A model generated the notes under the pieces. That model saw only the letters and a list, made by a program, of their open reading frames with translations, ran no database searches and had not been told where the DNA came from. From contig JAZREN010000060.1 in assembly GCA_045660825.1 (NCBI GenBank), positions 1 through 64,000 of the forward strand: a stretch of DNA of 64,000 bases, written 5' to 3'. Both the position numbers and the translations under genes were made by a program. The stretch comes from HGM04593 sp045660825 (GTDB lineage Bacteria > Bacteroidota > Bacteroidia > Bacteroidales > Bacteroidaceae). Numbering within the stretch: position 1 is the stretch's first letter; every line of letters starts with the position of its first letter. Shown in pieces: positions 6,860 through 14,218 of this stretch.

Positions 6860-9571
6860 TTATGCTGTTTTACGGTATACTACAAAATTAAATACTGACT
6901 GCAGGGCTTCATTGGCCTTTGTCAAGTTGCCGAAAGCGCTTATCAACTGTATGCCCCTATCCTGATCGTCGTCCCTGATATCCTTTACCGTACAAGCCCC
7001 ATTGCATGCAATGTAATTTGCTATCAAAGCCATGATATCGCGTTGTTTTTCGGTAAGGTTAAAGTTACGTTGATAGTGTCCCACCCATAGATTGAAATAG
7101 CGTCCGGCCGAAGTGACAGCACTTTCGAGTTTCTCAATCTGACGATATGCAAAACGTACCAGTTGAATGATGTTTGTGAGTGCGTCCGACTCTTCTTTCT
7201 TTGTTGAACGGCGCACTGCATCGGGCACAACAATGGAGTATGAATTCCAAAGTTGCTTTGAAGCGAAACGGTTATTAGCCATTTTCAACTTATTTTCCAA
7301 ATCCTTCAACATTGCATATGTAATAGGCTCGCCACTATTGTTATAAATTATACGCAAAGCCTCGATACTATCACTATGCGTACGGCAGAAATCCTCAAAG
7401 GCTTCCGTTGTACTCTTTGCCTCCTCAATAGAGAAACCTTGAGAAAAGAGTTTGTCCTCTCCCGGCATCAATGTCTCAACAAATCCCTTGGCCAGTATAA
7501 GAATATATTTACGTGCATCGGCATGGTTTGCCAACGAAGAAACCAGACCTTTACGTTCGTTATTAGGTTGATTGGTATCAACGAATTCCGGCAGATGTTG
7601 GTTTTCAAGCGCATCATAGATCCTTGATGCAATACTGTTCATTTCATCGTGTGCCAATTTGAAGAACTCGTCGCGTTGCTCTTTGTTTGCCTTGTTATAG
7701 ATTCTTGACAACGTGGATGCCAAACGTTTCAAATAGTTATCGGGCAAAAAGCCATGCGAAATTCTTTCGAGCAATGTTTCCAAAGTCACTACCGGTTCAT
7801 CGGGGCCATCGACCTGTGTAGGTATGGTGTGTTCATGTTCAGTTACACCCACAGCATCCACTAAGAAGAAACAGTCTTTACTAAAGGCGTTAGGGGTTAC
7901 GTTTCGCAGTTGTTCATCCCCGATAGTACGCACACCACGACCTTTCATTTGGGTATAAAGCGGAGCTGATTCTACGTCACGCATGAACATAACCACTTCA
8001 AGCGGTTTGACATCGGTACCTGTGGCTACCAATGTGCAAGTAACCGCAATGCGGAAATCTTTATCATTCCGGAATTGACGGATAAGTTCATTGCTATCGC
8101 CTGCAGAATAGGTAATCTTTTGTACATAACGGTCGTCGTTACGTTCGAACACCTCTTTCACTATATTTACTATATTAGTGGCGTGAGCTTCATTAAGAGC
8201 AAAAATAAGTGTCTTTGGAAGATAGTCAAAATTAGGTTCACGCTGTGGATCATTGAACATATCCCGATAAACAGCATCTTTATAGGTCTGCAAGATGAGT
8301 TTTATTTGGGCTGGATTGATAACACTTCTATTCAGTTCTGCTTTTGAATAGTTTTTTGTCTCTTTATTGAGTATCTGCTCCACTTTTCCTGTATAACAGG
8401 TTACTCTTCTAAGTTTGTCTCCTTCTCTGATAGCACCGCCTTCTTCGGTTGCTTGGGTCTTTATTCGATATACACGATGATCTACATTTACTCCATCAAT
8501 AATACTTTGTTCCAACGTGTAGTTCACTACACGATTGTTATTGAAGAAAGCCATTGTTTCCGGAATAGGCGTTGCTGTAAGTCCAATAAGTTTTGCCGTA
8601 TCGAAATACTCTAACACCTTGCGCCAGTTGCCATAGATGGAACGGTGGCACTCGTCAATAATTATAAGGTCAAAAAAGTCATGAGGCAAATTCGGATTTT
8701 CAGGAAGTACAACTTCGCTTGTGGTGTTGTATGCATCATCATCGTCCGTATCAGTTATGTCTTCCCCTTTCAATAAAGAGAAAAGACGCTGAATAGTCGA
8801 TATGACAACGTTGCTGTCGCTTGGAATTTTAGCAGAATTCAAACGATTTACAGAATAAATGGTGTTGAATGCATCTCCATTCTCCGTTAAGCGGAATGTG
8901 CCGAACTCCCCCTCTGCCTGTTTGCCAAGATTGTTTCGGTCAACCAAGAAAAGTACACGACGCATCTTTGTATAGGCCAACATTCGATAAGAAGCCAGAC
9001 AAGCCGTATAAGTTTTACCTGCTCCAGTAGCCAATACCATCAATGCTCTATTTTGTCCATTACGGAAACTCTTTTCTAATCCAGTTATGGCTTCGTATTG
9101 ACATGCACGCAATCCTCTCTGGTTCAATGTGGGCAATCCTGCAAATGGGTCTTCAATCCCTAACATTTCGACCAACTTCTTGGGTTTGTGCATTACTGAT
9201 ATTTCCTCATAAATAGAATCTTCCTTCCTGAAATCCCTGCAATAATGATGTTTTCCGTTAGACGTATATATAAAAGGAAGAGGTTTTTGGAATGCTGCAT
9301 AATAGGATGGAACACATTTTGCATATCCTTCGGCCTGGTCGCATACTATCTGTTGGGCAACATCCACCTCCTCGCGCTTAGCTTCAAGTACGCCTACAGC
9401 TTTTCCGTTGATGAAAAGGAAATAGTCTACCTCCTTGTTCCCTTTCAACAACCCTTCCCTTACAGCAACCGCAGTACTGTCGGCTTCGAATTCATCGCGA
9501 TTAATAACTTTCCAACCAGCGTCTGTCAGCCATTTGTCAATCTTTACCCTCGCTTTTTCTTCAGGCTTCAT
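6860..9571 (-). CDS. hsdR: HsdR type I restriction endonuclease/translocase subunit
   Basis: 903 aa. ATP-driven DNA translocase and nuclease that cleaves DNA unmethylated at the HsdS target. The N-terminal PD-(D/E)XK nuclease has D49 (KEVDYFLF) with E63 and K65 (LEAKRE). The SF2 helicase motor has ATGAGKT (181-187), DECH (306-309), LTATP (331-335) and, in the second RecA domain, the arginine-finger motif GRGVRT. The C-terminal part resembles the EcoEI R-protein C-terminal domain. First gene of the operon; a TAnnTTTG element lies about 56-63 bases upstream of the ATG. No lesion is visible, so the system appears restriction-competent. Confidence 0.95.
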   Translation of the reverse strand: MKPEEKARVKIDKWLTDAGWKVINRDEFEADSTAVAVREGLLKGNKEVDYFLFINGKAVGVLEAKREEVDVAQQIVCDQAEGYAKCVPSYYAAFQKPLPFIYTSNGKHHYCRDFRKEDSIYEEISVMHKPKKLVEMLGIEDPFAGLPTLNQRGLRACQYEAITGLEKSFRNGQNRALMVLATGAGKTYTACLASYRMLAYTKMRRVLFLVDRNNLGKQAEGEFGTFRLTENGDAFNTIYSVNRLNSAKIPSDSNVVISTIQRLFSLLKGEDITDTDDDDAYNTTSEVVLPENPNLPHDFFDLIIIDECHRSIYGNWRKVLEYFDTAKLIGLTATPIPETMAFFNNNRVVNYTLEQSIIDGVNVDHRVYRIKTQATEEGGAIREGDKLRRVTCYTGKVEQILNKETKNYSKAELNRSVINPAQIKLILQTYKDAVYRDMFNDPQREPNFDYLPKTLIFALNEAHATNIVNIVKEVFERNDDRYVQKITYSAGDSNELIRQFRNDKDFRIAVTCTLVATGTDVKPLEVVMFMRDVESAPLYTQMKGRGVRTIGDEQLRNVTPNAFSKDCFFLVDAVGVTEHEHTIPTQVDGPDEPVVTLETLLERISHGFLPDNYLKRLASTLSRIYNKANKEQRDEFFKLAHDEMNSIASRIYDALENQHLPEFVDTNQPNNERKGLVSSLANHADARKYILILAKGFVETLMPGEDKLFSQGFSIEEAKSTTEAFEDFCRTHSDSIEALRIIYNNSGEPITYAMLKDLENKLKMANNRFASKQLWNSYSIVVPDAVRRSTKKEESDALTNIIQLVRFAYRQIEKLESAVTSAGRYFNLWVGHYQRNFNLTEKQRDIMALIANYIACNGACTVKDIRDDDQDRGIQLISAFGNLTKANEALQSVFNFVVYRKTA

Positions 9572-9626
9572 ATAATTACAAATTATCAGAAGTATTAAAA
9601 ACTGCAGATATATTACCTAACTCCTA

Positions 9627-9634
9627 CAAAAGTA
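9627..9634 (-). promoter_or_regulatory. Bacteroidales -7 promoter element for the hsd operon
   Basis: TACTTTTG on the minus strand fits TAnnTTTG and lies 56-63 bases before the hsdR ATG. No good TTTG is present 19-21 bases upstream, so it may be weak or assisted. Confidence 0.5.
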
Positions 9635-9681
9635 GCGATTTTATTCAACTTTGACCACTAAAAGCGGTTTTATTTCCCTTA

Positions 9682-11442
9682 TCACATTTGCTGCACTTGG
9701 CGCATCACGCGGAGCCAGTTGCCGCCCCAGATTTTCTCGATATCGGCGGGGGTGAAACCGCGGCGAAGGAGTTCGCGGGTTATGTTGCGCAGCTGCGATG
9801 CCGAAGAGCAGCCAATAACCTTTCCATCGCCATCAAAGTCGGTTCCAATTCCTACATGGTCAATGCCGGCAACGTCTATTGCATGCTGCAGATGGGCAAG
9901 GAAATCGTCGAGTGTTGCCTCGCCCTCCTTGCGCAGGAAGCCGCTGTACATTGTAACCTGCACCACGCCGCCTTTTGCAGCCAACGCACGCATCTGCTCG
10001 TCGGTGAGGTTGCGCGGATGGTCACAGAGTGCACGGCACGATGAGTGTGAGCACACCACGGGTTTTTCGCTGCACTCCAACACCTGCCAGAAGGTGCTTT
10101 CGGCAGCATGGGAGAGGTCGACCATCATTCCCACGCGGTTCATTTCGCGCACCACCTCGCGCCCGAATGCGCTAAGGCCGCCATGCTCGGCATTACCACG
10201 CGCCGAGTCGCAGATATCGTTGTCGCCATTGTGGCAAAGTGTCATGTATACGATTCCTTTGCGGCGCAGGCGCTCTATGGCAGACAAGTCGCGACCTATG
10301 GCATACCCGTTTTCAACGCCGAGCATAATGGCACGCTTGCCCTCCCTTTTCAGTTCATAAAGCCCATCGGGGGTGCTGCACAAAGCCACGTGCGTTGCGT
10401 TGTCGGCAACACCGGCTGCAACCCAACCGAGCAAGGCATCGGCCTTGGCTGTTGCCTGCAGCAGTGATGCGTCGTCACGCGCTCCCTGCGGGATATACGC
10501 CACCATTGTAGTGACATCGAGCAGGCCTTCGGACATCTTATGCAGGTCGACAAGCGCCACATCATCGCGCCGATCAAGGCGGTAGTCGGTGTGTGAAAGC
10601 ATTGGTGTGTCGCAATGCGAATCAATGGCAAGCATGTGTTCATGCTGTTCGGTAACACGGCGGTAGAGAGCAGCCTCGCCCACGAACCAGCGGAAAAGCG
10701 GCATCATCACATCGTCGCCATTCATTATAAATGATTCGGGATGCCACTGCACTCCAATAATGCAGCGTCCATCGACAGCCTCTATGCCTTCAATGACACC
10801 ATCGGGCGAGGTTGCAACAACCTCAAAACCCAGCGGCACACGGTTGACCGCCTGATGATGAAAAGTATTCACTGAAAGTTGCTTTTTTCCAAAGATACGC
10901 GACAGCCTACTACCGGTAACAATAGCCACATCATGTGTAGCCACGTGGCGCTCCACAGGCTCCTGATCATGATTGAGTAACTGCGTACCCAACGCTGCAT
11001 ATATATCCTGATGCACCGAGCCGCCGAATGCGGCAGCGATAACCTGCACACCACGACATATTCCCAGGATGGGCAGGCAACGTGCATCGGCAAGCTGTGC
11101 CAGCAGCAGTTCCTGCTCGTCACGGGGTTGGTTTATGTTGTGTAGCAGTGAGTAATCGGGTTCCTCGCCCATGTAACGTGGGTCGATATCGGCACCGCCG
11201 GTGAGCAGCAGCGCATCGATGTGCGAGAGCGTCTCTATCAATGCCTCACGCTCAGGATATGGCGGAATGAGCAATGGCACTCCACCAGCCTCGAGCACCG
11301 AACGGTAGTAAGCCTCCACAAGCATTGCCTTTCCATTGGAAAAATTGGCCGTGATACCTATTACCGGACGATGGTTGCAAAGCGGATAGCGGCCATGCAA
11401 GACACGGAATTCGCCACTGACATCAAATCTATCTTCAGACAT
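9682..11442 (-). CDS. Fused class I glutamine amidotransferase (C26) and M19 membrane-dipeptidase-like protein
   Basis: 586 aa from the ATG at 11442; the longer GTG frame adds ten residues unlike the family. Residues about 25-255 form a PuuD-like gamma-glutamyl hydrolase domain with nucleophile C129 (GICRG), H234 and E236 (WHPE). Residues about 270-580 form an M19 dipeptidase with zinc ligands H276 and D278 (SHCDTP), E377, H445, H466 and active-site D535 (TDFDGD). Both active sites are complete. The enzyme could remove a gamma-glutamyl group and then split a dipeptide, for example in glutathione-derived or cell-wall peptides; the substrate is inferred. No signal peptide is seen, so it is probably cytoplasmic. 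An Lrp-type regulator lies directly upstream, separated by a terminator-like hairpin. Confidence 0.9.
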   Translation of the reverse strand: MSEDRFDVSGEFRVLHGRYPLCNHRPVIGITANFSNGKAMLVEAYYRSVLEAGGVPLLIPPYPEREALIETLSHIDALLLTGGADIDPRYMGEEPDYSLLHNINQPRDEQELLLAQLADARCLPILGICRGVQVIAAAFGGSVHQDIYAALGTQLLNHDQEPVERHVATHDVAIVTGSRLSRIFGKKQLSVNTFHHQAVNRVPLGFEVVATSPDGVIEGIEAVDGRCIIGVQWHPESFIMNGDDVMMPLFRWFVGEAALYRRVTEQHEHMLAIDSHCDTPMLSHTDYRLDRRDDVALVDLHKMSEGLLDVTTMVAYIPQGARDDASLLQATAKADALLGWVAAGVADNATHVALCSTPDGLYELKREGKRAIMLGVENGYAIGRDLSAIERLRRKGIVYMTLCHNGDNDICDSARGNAEHGGLSAFGREVVREMNRVGMMVDLSHAAESTFWQVLECSEKPVVCSHSSCRALCDHPRNLTDEQMRALAAKGGVVQVTMYSGFLRKEGEATLDDFLAHLQHAIDVAGIDHVGIGTDFDGDGKVIGCSSASQLRNITRELLRRGFTPADIEKIWGGNWLRVMRQVQQM

Positions 11443-11454
11443 AATATCTTTAAA

Positions 11455-11493
11455 ATAAAAAAACACCCGCACTTGATGAAAAACACGGGTGTT
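11455..11493 (-). terminator. Terminator or attenuator between lrp and the amidotransferase-dipeptidase gene
   Basis: 8-bp stem (11486-11493 with 11462-11469 on the minus strand) directly followed by seven T. It ends 13-20 bases before the ATG at 11442, leaving no room for a promoter downstream. The next gene must therefore be reached by readthrough, or the hairpin acts as an attenuator. Confidence 0.75.
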
Positions 11494-11514
11494 GATTCTA
11501 CAAAAACTATTCTA

Positions 11515-11988
11515 TCATTCCATTGGCATATTGCGCTTGATGCTATGGTCAAGCACAATCATTGTCTCGGTGCTCACGACACCGGGTATCTCCTGCACGC
11601 GGCCGTTAAGCAGCTGCATGAGGTGCTCATTGTCGTGTGAATACATCTTCGCAAGGATTGAATAGGGACCGGTTGTGTAGCAGCACTCCACAACCTCGGG
11701 AATCTCGCGCAAGCGCTCGACGACCTCCTTATACATTGAACCACGCTCAAGACGTATACCGATATATGTACATGTCTTGTAGCCGAGGCGGCGTACATCA
11801 ATCTCGTAGCTTGAGCCTGAGATTATACCCATGTCAATGAGATGCTGCACACGCAAGTGGATTGCCGCGCGTGATACTCCGCACAACTCCGCAACATTAC
11901 GGAAAGGGATACGGGCATCCTTTGAAATGATGCTCAATATCTTGAGGTCGAGTGCATCGACTTTACATTCAAGGTTTTTCATATTCAT
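11515..11988 (-). CDS. Lrp/AsnC family transcriptional regulator
   Basis: 157 aa. The N-terminal winged helix-turn-helix (about residues 10-60: LDLKILSIISKDARIPFRN, then CGVSRAAIHLRVQHL) binds DNA; the C-terminal RAM domain (about 72-150) would bind an amino acid and drive oligomer assembly. The length is typical. It lies 25 bases downstream of the degenerate FKBP gene and upstream of the amidotransferase-dipeptidase, so it could sense amino acids released by that enzyme; this link is inference. ATGs at 11988 and 11982 are both possible starts. Confidence 0.92.
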   Translation of the reverse strand: MNMKNLECKVDALDLKILSIISKDARIPFRNVAELCGVSRAAIHLRVQHLIDMGIISGSSYEIDVRRLGYKTCTYIGIRLERGSMYKEVVERLREIPEVVECCYTTGPYSILAKMYSHDNEHLMQLLNGRVQEIPGVVSTETMIVLDHSIKRNMPME

Positions 11989-12013
11989 AGTCAGTTATAA
12001 GTTGTATTTGTTA

Positions 12014-12865
12014 TTACTTTACAATTTTTACGATTTCAACATCATAGACAAGCGCGCTGTATGGCGGTATCCTGTTGGCACCCCTTTCGCCATAGGCAAG
12101 CTGCCATGGCAGATAGACCTTGCATTTTGTACCCACCGGATAGGTTGTGAACACCTCTGCCAGACCTGGCATCATGCTGCCAACGACAATCTCAACCACC
12201 TCGCCACGTGAACTCTCGGCAAGCTTGCCGTTTATAAATGAAGCCTTGTATATGTAGCCTACAGTGCTTCCCAACGAGGCAACCGCACCATCACCGATGC
12301 TCTCGACCTTCACCTGCACACCACATGGCAATGTCTCCACACCCGCGCGTGCACTGTTCCTTGCAATGAATGCCTCACTTGGACGACGGAACACAACCTG
12401 ATTGTAATAATCATAGGCTTGTGCAAGGTTCATCATGGGTTTCTCGCCCGTCGCCGTAGCCTTCAAGCCGGCAAAGAACATAGGTTTGCTTATTTTTTTA
12501 GTGGTATCGCTCTGTGCAATGGCATACTCGGCCTGCTCAAGCATCTCCATGGCTGTAGCACCAATCACAAGGCCGCGCGCATAGGCTATCGCCGAAGGTG
12601 AGCCGTCAACAGGAAAAGCATCACACAATCCTTTGACAAAATTCTCGACATCGGTAATGCCAAGTTCCTCCATCGCCCTGGGCACGTCGCGCGTAATAAT
12701 CATACTCACGGCATAGGACAAGGAATCGTCCTCTACCGCAACCGCACCGTCAAGTGCCGGCGCCGCCTGCTCCTTTGCCGCACGCGGAACGAACAGCAAA
12801 CCCACAAGCAAATACAGAGCCAGCGCTGCAACTATTGCCAAAAGAGCCTTACCTGATGTTTTCAT
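12014..12865 (-). CDS. Membrane-anchored FKBP-like protein with degenerate active site
   Basis: 283 aa. One N-terminal membrane segment or uncleaved signal (about residues 7-27, ALLAIVAALALYLLVGLLF), an FkpA-like dimerisation region (about 45-170) and a C-terminal FKBP domain (about 180-283). Compared with its neighbour, the domain keeps the two tyrosines, but the active-site F-D pair has become A-E, V-I has become M-M, and the tryptophan at the pocket floor has become L. Prolyl isomerase activity is therefore doubtful; a chaperone or scaffold role in the envelope is possible. It lies ten bases downstream of the intact FKBP gene and is probably a diverged duplicate. Confidence 0.88.
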   Translation of the reverse strand: MKTSGKALLAIVAALALYLLVGLLFVPRAAKEQAAPALDGAVAVEDDSLSYAVSMIITRDVPRAMEELGITDVENFVKGLCDAFPVDGSPSAIAYARGLVIGATAMEMLEQAEYAIAQSDTTKKISKPMFFAGLKATATGEKPMMNLAQAYDYYNQVVFRRPSEAFIARNSARAGVETLPCGVQVKVESIGDGAVASLGSTVGYIYKASFINGKLAESSRGEVVEIVVGSMMPGLAEVFTTYPVGTKCKVYLPWQLAYGERGANRIPPYSALVYDVEIVKIVK

Positions 12866-12875
12866 CGTTTATCTA

Positions 12876-13460
12876 TCAAAGAACCTTAATCAATTCCACA
12901 TCAAAGATGAGAGCGCTGTAAGGAGGAATCATCTCGCCTGCACCGTGCTCACCATAAGCCATATCATAAGGAATATAAAGACGCCATTTGGCACCCTCCT
13001 GCATCAACTGGAGAGCCTCAACCCAGCCCTTGATTACCTGGTTCACGCCAAATACAGCGGGCTCGCCACGCTTGATTGAGCTATCGAAGATTGTACCGTC
13101 GATGAGTGTACCCTCGTAATGGCACTGTACACGGTCGGTAGCCGATGGTTTCTTTCCGTTACCGGCAGCAATAACCTCATACTGCAAACCGCTTGGCAAC
13201 ACAGTAACACCCTCCTTCTTCGCGTTCTCGGCAAGGAAAGATTCGCCGCTTGCCTTGTTCAATTCATAAGCTTCCTCGGCCAATTTGCGGAAATGGTCGT
13301 TGACAACAGTCTGTGCCTCGGAATGCGAAATCTCAGTCTTTGCACCGCTGAGCACATCCTTGAGACCCTTTACAAAATCCTCAACATTCATATCCTTCAC
13401 ACCCATCGAAAGTAAATTCTGGCCTATACCCATTCCAAGGCCGTAGCTAAATTTATCCAT
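12876..13460 (-). CDS. FKBP-type peptidyl-prolyl cis-trans isomerase
   Basis: 194 aa from the ATG at 13460. The longer frame to 13628 is rejected because the promoter element at 13570-13577 would start transcription inside it and because MDKFSYGLG matches FkpA-like N-termini. Residues about 1-85 are the helical dimerisation domain; 87-194 are the FKBP fold with the full set of pocket residues: Y115, F125, D126, F137, V142, I143, W146, Y169 and F186. Catalyses proline isomerisation during protein folding. No signal peptide is seen, so it is probably cytoplasmic. First gene of an apparent operon FKBP-FKBP-lrp. Confidence 0.93.
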   Translation of the reverse strand: MDKFSYGLGMGIGQNLLSMGVKDMNVEDFVKGLKDVLSGAKTEISHSEAQTVVNDHFRKLAEEAYELNKASGESFLAENAKKEGVTVLPSGLQYEVIAAGNGKKPSATDRVQCHYEGTLIDGTIFDSSIKRGEPAVFGVNQVIKGWVEALQLMQEGAKWRLYIPYDMAYGEHGAGEMIPPYSALIFDVELIKVL

Positions 13461-13569
13461 TTTACTATTTTTATTATATGTTATATAAATTCCTGTCATT
13501 TTGTTACAAAGCATTTTTACACACTTTGCACCTACGAACTGGGCGAAGATACAACTATTATTCTTTTCA

Positions 13570-13577
13570 CAAACATA
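13570..13577 (-). promoter_or_regulatory. Bacteroidales -7 element for the FKBP-lrp operon
   Basis: TATGTTTG on the minus strand, 110-117 bases before the ATG at 13460. The matching upstream element is not obvious. The rest of the gene-free stretch 13461-13826 is AT-rich and holds only this and the divergent element at 13768; I see no RNA gene in it. Confidence 0.5.
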
Positions 13578-13767
13578 AATGACACTTTTTTTTATTTTAA
13601 AATGACATTTTTTCAAACAAAGCCCCAAAATACAATTTTACATTTTGTCAAACCGCAAAAGAAAGAAATTGCTTTCACCTTTAACCTTTCCGATTTCCGT
13701 TCGCATTGCATTTGTTATTTAATATAAAAATATCCTGCGATAATATTAAAACATCAATTTATTTCCA

Positions 13768-13775
13768 TAACTTTG
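13768..13775 (+). promoter_or_regulatory. Bacteroidales -7 element for the porW-porX operon
   Basis: TAACTTTG fits TAnnTTTG and lies 52-59 bases before the ATG at 13827. No clear TTTG at the -33 distance. Confidence 0.5.
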
Positions 13776-13826
13776 TAACAATAGCACTTTTTATACTAAA
13801 ACGTAGTTTTAAATTGCACCGATAAT

Positions 13827-14207
13827 ATGTCAAGCAGCATCATAATTGCGATAATATTCGTTCTGCTCGCCGGCGGTATGTTCATACTGCGCAGAATATA
13901 CGGCAACACACAGGCAACCGAAGAGAGCCACGACCACCACGATGGCGAGAATGGCGTGTGCTGTGGCAAGCACACCAACTGCGAGAAGGGTTACGACAAC
14001 AGCAACCTCTATTTCGAGGACGAGGAGCTGGACCGTTTCAGGGGAGTGAAGCCCGAAGAGTACACCGACGACGACATCGAGGAGTTCCGACAGGTGCTGT
14101 ATACCATGCGCGAGGATGAGGTGGAGAACTGGGCGCACTGCATTGAGACACGTGGCATTGAGCTGCCCCACCAGATTAGGGAAGAGATTCTTATGATGTT
14201 ACAATAA
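13827..14207 (+). CDS. Small membrane protein with His/Cys cluster, function unknown
   Basis: 126 aa; not recognised by name. One N-terminal membrane helix (about residues 4-23, IIIAIIFVLLAGGMFILRR). Then comes a striking cluster SHDHHDG followed by GVCCGKHTNCEKG (about 34-56), with four His and three Cys within about 22 residues, which looks like a metal or heme-proximal ligand set. The rest is acidic and helical (DDDIEEFRQVLYTMREDEVENW). It starts the apparent operon with porW and porX; the next gene begins 11 bases after its stop. I believe similar proteins are widespread in Bacteroidales, but no function can be given. Confidence 0.85.
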   Translation: MSSSIIIAIIFVLLAGGMFILRRIYGNTQATEESHDHHDGENGVCCGKHTNCEKGYDNSNLYFEDEELDRFRGVKPEEYTDDDIEEFRQVLYTMREDEVENWAHCIETRGIELPHQIREEILMMLQ

Positions 14208-14218
14208 CACAAGGCAAC

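Noticed and set aside
13461..13628. N-terminal extension of the intact FKBP
   Set aside because: It would lie upstream of the promoter element and has a Cys/Lys-rich sequence unlike the family.
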